Part shown: positions 56,537 to 64,000 of the stretch, piece after piece
How positions within the stretch are numbered: the first letter of the stretch is position 1
Layout: every line of letters begins with the position of its first letter
NCBI RefSeq assembly: GCF_900113735.1
Contig: NZ_FOQM01000005.1
Span: forward strand, 1 to 64,000
DNA from: Bradyrhizobium sp. Gha
GTDB taxonomy: Bacteria > Pseudomonadota > Alphaproteobacteria > Rhizobiales > Xanthobacteraceae
Length of the DNA stretch: 64,000 nucleotides
Direction: 5' to 3'
Translations under genes and position numbers: made by a program
Notes under the pieces: generated by a model
What the model was told of the DNA's origin: nothing
What the model saw: only the letters and a program-made list of their open reading frames with translations
Databases searched by the model: none

Positions 56537-56606
56537 GCTCGCGCTGCAGCGCCACCGTCATGGCCGGGCGCCGTCCCGGCCATCCACGTTCCTGGCTGCT
56601 TGCGCC
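56537..56606. repeat. Short intergenic hairpin repeat
   Basis: GTCATGGCCGGGCGCCGTCC and CGGCCATC form a compact hairpin between convergent genes; the pattern CGTCATGGCCGGG is common in bradyrhizobial intergenic spaces. It may act as a two-way terminator. Confidence 0.5.
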
Positions 56607-56780
56607 CTATGCCCTGAAGATCGTGAGCCCGAGGATCAGTAACACCAGGAAGATCACAACGAAGACATAGAACAGGAAACGGGCGACGTCGGCGGAAGCC
56701 GCCGAGATGCCCGTGAAGCCGAGCACACCGGCCACGATCGAGATCAGCAGGAAAATCAGTGCCCATTTCAGGATCGTCAT
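56607..56780 (-). CDS. DUF1328 (UPF0391) small membrane protein
   Basis: A 57-residue protein with two membrane helices: [20 protein letters not shown] and [23 protein letters not shown] lies six bases before ATG 56780. The family has been associated with stress responses, but a role is not proven. Confidence 0.88.
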   Translation of the reverse strand: MTILKWALIFLLISIVAGVLGFTGISAASADVARFLFYVFVVIFLVLLILGLTIFRA

Positions 56781-56964
56781 CGTCGGCTCCGCAGCATTGG
56801 CCACCGCCATCGGCGGCTTCTTACCCGCTTCGGAACGGTAACCGCGTCGTCCGGAACGGGTTCCTAGGGTCACGACAGAAGGTTGTCCCGGCACAAACTA
56901 CGCTTGCTGAATCGGGTTCCCGGCGGCAAAGTCCGGCCGGTACGGAAGCGCAACCGGGGCGACC

Positions 56965-58155
56965 ATGATGACGATGTCACATACCGCGGCAATCGGCGCC
57001 GAGGCGCATGCCGAACCGAAGGCCAAAGCGCGCAATCTGTCGCTCGACCGCGCCCGCACCTTCCTGACCCTGGTGGTGCTGTTGCATCACGCCGTGATTC
57101 CCTACACCTATTTCGGCCATACCGACCCGAAGTTCTTCTTCGGCTTCGACATGATCGTGCTGGCCACCGACAGCTTCTTCATGGCGATGTTCTTTTTCCT
57201 GTCGGGCTTGTTTGCGTGGTCGGGCATCGCCCGCAAGGGAGCACGGACCTATTTGGCAGATCGCCTTCTGCGGCTTGGCCTGCCGTTCGTGATCTGCGCA
57301 TTCACGATCATTCCGCTCGCCTATTACGCCATCTCGCTCCGGCACAATCCCGAGATCGGCTTCTCGGAATTCTGGTGGAACATGGTCACGAAGGGCCCCT
57401 GGCCGAGCGGGCCGATCTGGTTTCTCTGGGTTCTGCTCGCCTTCGATGTAGTCGCCTGCATCCTGCATCGACTATCGCCCGACCTGCTCGATCCCATCAA
57501 TCGCCTCTCGCTGCATGGTCGCCGCCGGCCCGCGGCGTTCTTCGCGGTCATGCTTGCCGTCACTGCAGCCTTCTATGTTCCCGGGCTGATGTATTTTGGG
57601 CCAAGCAGCTGGTTCGAGTTCGGGCCGTTCTCGGTTCAGCACGGCCGCGTGATGCTCTATGCGAGCTACTTCTTTTTCGGGGCTGGCGTCGGCGTCGCGA
57701 ATATGGATCGCGGGTTGCTCGCAGCTGACGGCCGGATGGCGAAGGTCAGCTGGGATTGGATGGTCTTGGCGATCGTTCCGTATTGCCTGCTCTGGGTGCT
57801 GATCTACACCAAGCGCGAAATACTGGGCAATCCGTCACCGCTGCCGAACTGGTATGAGGGGCTCTATGCCCTATGCTTCGCCGTCTTCAGCGTGGCCATC
57901 ATGTTTCTGATCCTGGCCTTCTTCCAGAGGTTCAGACAATCGGGCTCGGCCAAGCTACTCGATCCGATGCAGGCGGACGCCTTCGGCATGTTTCTGGTGC
58001 ACTACCCGATCGCGCTTTGGCTGCAATACTGGCTGTTCGACTATGAACTGCCAGCGATCATCAAGGTGACGATTGGATTCGTGCTGACGGTCGCGTTCAG
58101 CTGGGCGCTGACGCGGGCCTTGCGCCAGATCCCCGGGGCAAAGAGGGTCCTGTGA
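56965..58155 (+). CDS. Acyltransferase family membrane protein (acyltransferase-3/OpgC-like)
   Basis: A 396-residue protein with about ten helices. The N-terminal motif LDRARTFLTLVVLLHHAVIP (R and H residues) and FFMAMFFFLSGLFAW are typical of acyltransferase-3 proteins, which transfer acyl groups to surface glycans or other molecules. The substrate is unknown. It converges with purL by 12 bases. Confidence 0.85.
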   Translation: MMTMSHTAAIGAEAHAEPKAKARNLSLDRARTFLTLVVLLHHAVIPYTYFGHTDPKFFFGFDMIVLATDSFFMAMFFFLSGLFAWSGIARKGARTYLADRLLRLGLPFVICAFTIIPLAYYAISLRHNPEIGFSEFWWNMVTKGPWPSGPIWFLWVLLAFDVVACILHRLSPDLLDPINRLSLHGRRRPAAFFAVMLAVTAAFYVPGLMYFGPSSWFEFGPFSVQHGRVMLYASYFFFGAGVGVANMDRGLLAADGRMAKVSWDWMVLAIVPYCLLWVLIYTKREILGNPSPLPNWYEGLYALCFAVFSVAIMFLILAFFQRFRQSGSAKLLDPMQADAFGMFLVHYPIALWLQYWLFDYELPAIIKVTIGFVLTVAFSWALTRALRQIPGAKRVL

Positions 58156-58167
58156 TATGAAGGCGGC

Positions 58168-60378
<2,211 letters not shown>

Positions 60379-60563
60379 GGATTTTGGGCTTTCGGCGGAC
60401 GTTTGGCCGTTCTTAGGAACATCGGGGGCTCTCGAAAAGCCCTTTATGGCGCATTTTCCCGCCGTCCCACGTTTTGCAGGCGGGGTCGGCGGCAATCCGG
60501 AATTGCAAGGCGCTTACGGATCGGATTTAAGGGCCAAAGACCCGTCATTGAAGGCCTATTTCC

Positions 60564-61040
60564 TTGCACGAACTGACCAAAGCGACGACGCCCCGCCGGC
60601 CCGACCTCCACATCGCCACCGAAGGGGAATTTGAGGGCTGGCGGACCTGGATTCGCGACAGTTTTGAGTCTCATGTCGGCCCCTTCTGGCATCGGATCGA
60701 GCCCGACGGCGGCGTCCGCTGCGCCTTCCGGGTCGAGAAAAAGCACCTCAACGGCTCCGGCAACGTCCACGGCGGCTGCTACATGGCGTTCGCGGACTAC
60801 TCCCTGTTCGCGATCGCCACCCATGTCCTGGACAGCAGGGCCGTGACGACCAATTTTGCCTGCGAATTCCTCGACGCGGCCCGGGAGGGCGAACTGATCG
60901 AATGCACCGGCGAAGTCAGCCGCGCCGGCGGTTCGCTGATCTTCCTGCGCGGCAAGATGATGTCAGGCACGCGGCAATTGTTCACGTTTTCAGGCACGAT
61001 CAAGCGGGTGAAGCGGAAGGCGACCGAGGCCACCGCATAG
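60564..61040 (+). CDS. PaaI-type hotdog thioesterase
   Basis: A 158-residue hotdog-fold protein with LNGSGNVHGGCYMAFADYSLFAI, the PaaI-like active site (HGG and D). It likely hydrolyses acyl-CoA. The start is TTG 60564, with AAGG upstream. It lies on the opposite strand between purQ and purL. Confidence 0.85.
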   Translation: MHELTKATTPRRPDLHIATEGEFEGWRTWIRDSFESHVGPFWHRIEPDGGVRCAFRVEKKHLNGSGNVHGGCYMAFADYSLFAIATHVLDSRAVTTNFACEFLDAAREGELIECTGEVSRAGGSLIFLRGKMMSGTRQLFTFSGTIKRVKRKATEATA

Positions 61041-61053
61041 CTTCAACGCGAGA

Positions 61054-61755
61054 TCACGCCGCCTTTTCCAGATGCGCGGTGAGGCCGGCGAACAGGCCGC
61101 GGCCGTCGGTGCAGCCCATGATGTCTTCGACGTGGTTCTCGGGATGCGGCATCATGCCGAGCACGTTGCCCTTGTCGTTGACGAGGCCGGCAATCGAATG
61201 CGCCGCGCCGTTGATGTTGTGGCTTTCATCAACCAGGCCGTCGGCAGAGCAGTAGCGATAGAGCACCCGCCCCTCACCCTCGATGCGCTTGATGGTCTCT
61301 TCATCCGCCTCGTAATTGCCTTCGCCATGGGCCACCGGCACGCGGATCACCTGGCCGGCATTGTAGCCGCGGGTGAACGGCGTATCGGAACGCTCGACGC
61401 GCAGATGCACGTCCTTGCAGATGAATTTCAGCCGCGCATTGCGCATCAAGACGCCCGGCAGCAGGCCGGATTCGCAGAGGATCTGGAAACCGTTGCAGAC
61501 GCCCAGCACGAGGCCGCCCTTGGCCGCATAGTCGCGCACCGCGTCCATCACGGGCGCCCGCGCCGCGATCGCGCCACAGCGCAGATAATCGCCATAGGAG
61601 AAGCCGCCCGGCACCACCACGAGGTCGGTGCCCGCAGGCAGCGACGTCTCGGCGTGCCACACCATCGCGGGCTCGTGGCCCGAGATCAGCTTCAACGCCC
61701 GCGCCATGTCGCGCTCGCGATTGATTCCGGGAAAGACGAGGATGGCGGCTTTCAT
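61054..61755 (-). CDS. purQ: Phosphoribosylformylglycinamidine synthase subunit PurQ
   Basis: A 233-residue glutaminase. The catalytic cysteine is in [18 protein letters not shown], and the His/Glu pair lies near the C-terminus ([10 protein letters not shown]). It supplies ammonia to PurL. Its start overlaps the stop of purS. Confidence 0.96.
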   Translation of the reverse strand: MKAAILVFPGINRERDMARALKLISGHEPAMVWHAETSLPAGTDLVVVPGGFSYGDYLRCGAIAARAPVMDAVRDYAAKGGLVLGVCNGFQILCESGLLPGVLMRNARLKFICKDVHLRVERSDTPFTRGYNAGQVIRVPVAHGEGNYEADEETIKRIEGEGRVLYRYCSADGLVDESHNINGAAHSIAGLVNDKGNVLGMMPHPENHVEDIMGCTDGRGLFAGLTAHLEKAA

Positions 61756-61994
61756 CAGAGCAACTCGACCCGATAGTTCTCGATCACGGTATTGGCGAGC
61801 AGCTTGTCGGCGGCCTCCTTCAGCGCGGCTTCCGCCTTGGCCCTGTCGGCGCCGGCGAGCTCGATGTCGAACACCTTGCCCTGCCGCACGCTGGCGACGC
61901 CGTCGACGCCGAGCGATTTCAGTGCGCCTTCGATGGCCTTGCCCTGCGGATCGAGGATGCCCGTCTTCAGGGTAACGGTAACTCGTGCCTTCAC
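61755..61994 (-). CDS. purS: Phosphoribosylformylglycinamidine synthase subunit PurS
   Basis: A 79-residue small subunit ([20 protein letters not shown]) that bridges PurL and PurQ. It follows purC by 13 bases and overlaps purQ by one base, so purCSQ form an operon. Confidence 0.96.
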   Translation of the reverse strand: MKARVTVTLKTGILDPQGKAIEGALKSLGVDGVASVRQGKVFDIELAGADRAKAEAALKEAADKLLANTVIENYRVELL

Positions 61995-62007
61995 GTCATC
62001 TTCCTCT

Positions 62008-62775
62008 TCAGCTCTTCACCAGCACCGGACCCGTGCCCTGCGGACGCTCGTTCTCCATGAGGATGCCGAGGCGCTTTGCCACTTCCGTGTAAGCCTCGAG
62101 CAGGCCTCCAAGGTCACGGCGGAAACGATCCTTGTCGAGCTTCTCGTTCGACTTGATATCCCACAGACGGCAGCTGTCCGGCGAGATCTCGTCGGCGACG
62201 ATGATGCGCATCATCTCGTTCTCGAACAGGCGGCCGCACTCCATCTTGAAGTCGACGAGGCGGATGCCGATGCCAAGGAAAAGGCCGGTGAGGAAATCGT
62301 TGACGCGGATGGCCAGCGCCATGATGTCGTCGATCTCCTGGGGCGTGGCCCAGCCGAACGCGGTGATGTGCTCTTCCGACACCATGGGGTCGTTGAGCTG
62401 GTCGTTCTTGTAATAGAACTCGATGATCGAACGGGGCAGCTGCGTGCCCTCTTCGATGCCGAGGCGCTGCGACAGCGAGCCGGCGGCAACATTCCGCACC
62501 ACCACCTCGAGCGGCACGATCTCGACCTCACGAATCAACTGCTCGCGCATGTTGAGACGGCGGATGAAATGGGTCGGCACCCCGATGTCGTTGAGGTGCT
62601 GAAACAGGTACTCCGAGATCCGATTGTTGAGGACACCCTTGCCCTCGATCACCTGATGCTTCTTCGCATTGAACGCGGTGGCGTCGTCCTTGAAGTGCTG
62701 GATCAGGGTGCCGGGCTCCGGGCCTTCGTAAAGAACCTTTGCCTTGCCTTCATAAATGCGACGCCGACGGCTCAT
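62008..62775 (-). CDS. purC: SAICAR synthetase
   Basis: A 255-residue enzyme joining CAIR and aspartate. Seen are [41 protein letters not shown] and [36 protein letters not shown] 62775 ([11 protein letters not shown]) is the usual start; in-frame ATG 62805 is possible. First gene of purCSQ. Confidence 0.96.
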   Translation of the reverse strand: MSRRRRIYEGKAKVLYEGPEPGTLIQHFKDDATAFNAKKHQVIEGKGVLNNRISEYLFQHLNDIGVPTHFIRRLNMREQLIREVEIVPLEVVVRNVAAGSLSQRLGIEEGTQLPRSIIEFYYKNDQLNDPMVSEEHITAFGWATPQEIDDIMALAIRVNDFLTGLFLGIGIRLVDFKMECGRLFENEMMRIIVADEISPDSCRLWDIKSNEKLDKDRFRRDLGGLLEAYTEVAKRLGILMENERPQGTGPVLVKS

Positions 62776-63104
62776 TGGGATGTACCGTGTTTTGTTGAAA
62801 TCCATGTATTGGTGTGCTCCGGTTACCAGGTTACGACCCACAGCGGAGCTGCCGTGAACGGCCTGGAACCCATCAATTTCCCAAAGAAAACCCGAGGAAA
62901 CAGAACGGGAACCGAGCCTTCAGGCAACCTATCCGATTGGCTGTCCCAGCACAATCGATCCGGCCCTTCCGACGCTGACTTATACCGCCTTGCCTGCGGC
63001 TTTTCGGCTCGTTGTTTCGCCGATCCTGCCCTCTATCTAGGCATGCGTGGGGGTCCTCGCAACGAGGGTCACCACGGCCAGAGACCGAAGGAATCGGACG
63101 ACGC
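62776..63104. promoter_or_regulatory. Divergent control region of purC and the DUF1476 gene
   Basis: No gene was recognised. It should hold promoters for both directions and possible purine regulatory sites. No clear operator or riboswitch was seen. Confidence 0.5.
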
Positions 63105-63428
63105 ATGAGCGAATTCGACAAGCGCGAAGAAGGCTTTGAGAAGAAATTTGCCCTCGATGAGGAGCAGAAATTCAAGGCGGAAGCCCGCCGCAACCGGCTG
63201 CTGGGGCTGTGGGCGGCCGAAAAGCTCGGAATCACGGGCGATGCCGCCACCGCCTACGCCAGGGAGGTGGTCGCGGCCGATTTCGAGGAGGCCGGCAACC
63301 GCGGCGTCCTGCGCAAGCTCGTGGCCGATTTCGCTGCTGGGAATGTGGCCGTCACCGAGCAGGCGATTCGGACCAAGATGAGCGAGCTGATCGCGGTCGC
63401 GGCCGCCGAGGTGAAGGCCGGGAAGTAA
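63105..63428 (+). CDS. DUF1476 protein, F1-ATPase zeta-type inhibitor
   Basis: A 107-residue helical protein, MSEFDKREEGFEKKFALDEE.., the DUF1476 family. In Paracoccus and relatives, this protein is the zeta subunit that inhibits F1Fo-ATP synthase. Its first residues (inhibitory helix) are conserved. It lies beside pur genes, not atp genes. AAGGA lies upstream of ATG 63105. Confidence 0.92.
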   Translation: MSEFDKREEGFEKKFALDEEQKFKAEARRNRLLGLWAAEKLGITGDAATAYAREVVAADFEEAGNRGVLRKLVADFAAGNVAVTEQAIRTKMSELIAVAAAEVKAGK

Positions 63429-63436
63429 GCTTGACC

Positions 63437-63466
63437 GCGGGCGGCGGATGGCGATCCGCCGCCCGC
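63437..63466 (+). terminator. Strong stem-loop after the DUF1476 gene
   Basis: GCGGGCGGCGGAT and ATCCGCCGCCCGC form a perfect 13-base stem with a GGCG loop. No T-tract follows, so the element may be a weak terminator or an mRNA end protector. Confidence 0.6.
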
Positions 63467-63511
63467 CCTCTCGGGCTTGCAGCCGGCTCCTGGCAATGCC
63501 AAATGGGCGGC

Positions 63512-64000
63512 ATGTCCCAGGATCACATCTCTAACGTCCTCGCCCAACGCTATGCCTCGCCCGCGATGCGCGCCATCTGGAGTGGCGAGGGCAAGGTTCG
63601 CCTCGAACGCGACTACTGGATCGCCGTGCTGAAAGGCCAGCGCGATCTCGGTATCCCGGTCCCCAATGGCGTGATCGAAGCTTATGAGCGCGTGAAGGAT
63701 CAGGTCGACCTCGACTCCATCATGCGGCGCGAGCGCATCACCCGGCACGACGTCAAGGCTCGAATCGAGGAGTTCTGCGATCTGGCCGGTCACGAGCACC
63801 TGCACAAGGGCATGACCAGCCGCGACCTCACCGAGAACGTGGAGCAGCTGCAGGTCTACCGCGGGCTGCAGCTGATCGAGACCAAGAGCATCGCCGCGCT
63901 CATTCGCTTCGCCAAACACGCCAAGCAATTGCGCGACATGCCGTTCACGGCGCGCACGCACAACGTGGCGGCGCAGGTCACGACGCTGGGCAAGCGCATC
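63512..64000 (+). CDS. purB: Adenylosuccinate lyase (partial, cut by window end)
   Basis: The first 163 residues are present. Seen are SPAMRAIWSGEGKVRLERDYWIAVL, ITRHDVKARIEEF and HKGMTSRDLTENVEQLQ, typical of PurB. It acts twice in purine synthesis (SAICAR to AICAR, and adenylosuccinate to AMP). ATG 63503 is an alternative start three codons earlier. The catalytic signature loop lies beyond the window. Confidence 0.93.
   Translation, partial: MSQDHISNVLAQRYASPAMRAIWSGEGKVRLERDYWIAVLKGQRDLGIPVPNGVIEAYERVKDQVDLDSIMRRERITRHDVKARIEEFCDLAGHEHLHKGMTSRDLTENVEQLQVYRGLQLIETKSIAALIRFAKHAKQLRDMPFTARTHNVAAQVTTLGKRI

Overview
The window looks like chromosome of a high-GC alphaproteobacterium, most likely Bradyrhizobium or a close relative. 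This rests on strong G/C third-position codon use, a form of purine cluster (purL, purQ, purS, purC, a DUF1476 gene and purB) typical of Rhizobiales, several ABC uptake systems, and many intergenic palindromic repeats of the kind that litter Bradyrhizobium genomes. No tRNA, rRNA, CRISPR array or prophage was recognised. The species call is inference and cannot be confirmed without a search.

Layout, left to right. Positions 1-350 are the end of an IS3-family insertion sequence that abuts one arm of an intergenic palindromic repeat. Positions 409-3239 hold a DUF2000 protein, a CYTH-CHAD protein and a secreted DUF4189 protein. Positions 3464-10325 are a leftward cox/xdh-type maturation and subunit cluster: a CoxG-like SRPBCC protein, the 2Fe-2S subunit, the FAD subunit, a MoxR-type ATPase, a CoxE-like VWA protein, XdhC split over two genes, and a molybdopterin-binding/MobA-like fusion. 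The catalytic molybdenum-binding large subunit gene is absent. Positions 10498-13237 carry three protocatechuate-branch genes (pcaB, pcaD, pcaC) with repeats between them. Positions 14404-19516 are a complete branched-chain amino acid type ABC operon (livH, livM, livG, livF and a binding protein), closed by a strong terminator. Positions 19593-23036 hold a receiver-only response regulator divergent from a hybrid histidine kinase.

Positions 23094-31649 are a mixed region: a P1-family peptidase, an EF-hand protein, rpe, several very small proteins, a Ser/Thr kinase fused to a universal-stress domain and paired with a metallophosphoesterase, a TetR regulator with a nearby perfect palindrome, and an M20 amidohydrolase. 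Positions 31670-37467 are a LysR regulator divergent from a polyamine-type ABC transporter operon that ends in a UraD-HIU hydrolase fusion; this suggests the transporter feeds urate or ureide catabolism. Positions 37496-46797 hold an acyl-CoA synthetase, a soluble SecD-like protein, a cyclic-nucleotide-binding membrane protein, a GST, a cytochrome b561, murI, an HpaI-type aldolase, a short acyltransferase and rpsD.

Positions 46867-47370 are a type II toxin-antitoxin pair whose ParE-like toxin is frameshifted. They are followed by a threonine aldolase, two tandem beta-lactamase-like serine hydrolases, a macro-domain protein and the monothiol glutaredoxin grxD. Positions 52230-54499 are the ergothioneine pair egtB-egtD. 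An LtrA protein, bolA and small proteins then lead into the purine genes purL, purQ, purS and purC (leftward). The DUF1476 gene and purB (rightward, cut by the window edge) close the window.

No clearly new multi-gene system was found. The points most worth a second look are the cox cluster without its large subunit, the kinase-Usp/phosphatase pair, the ureide-linked transporter operon, the soluble SecD-like protein, the palindrome beside the 33-codon gene, and the frameshifted toxin.
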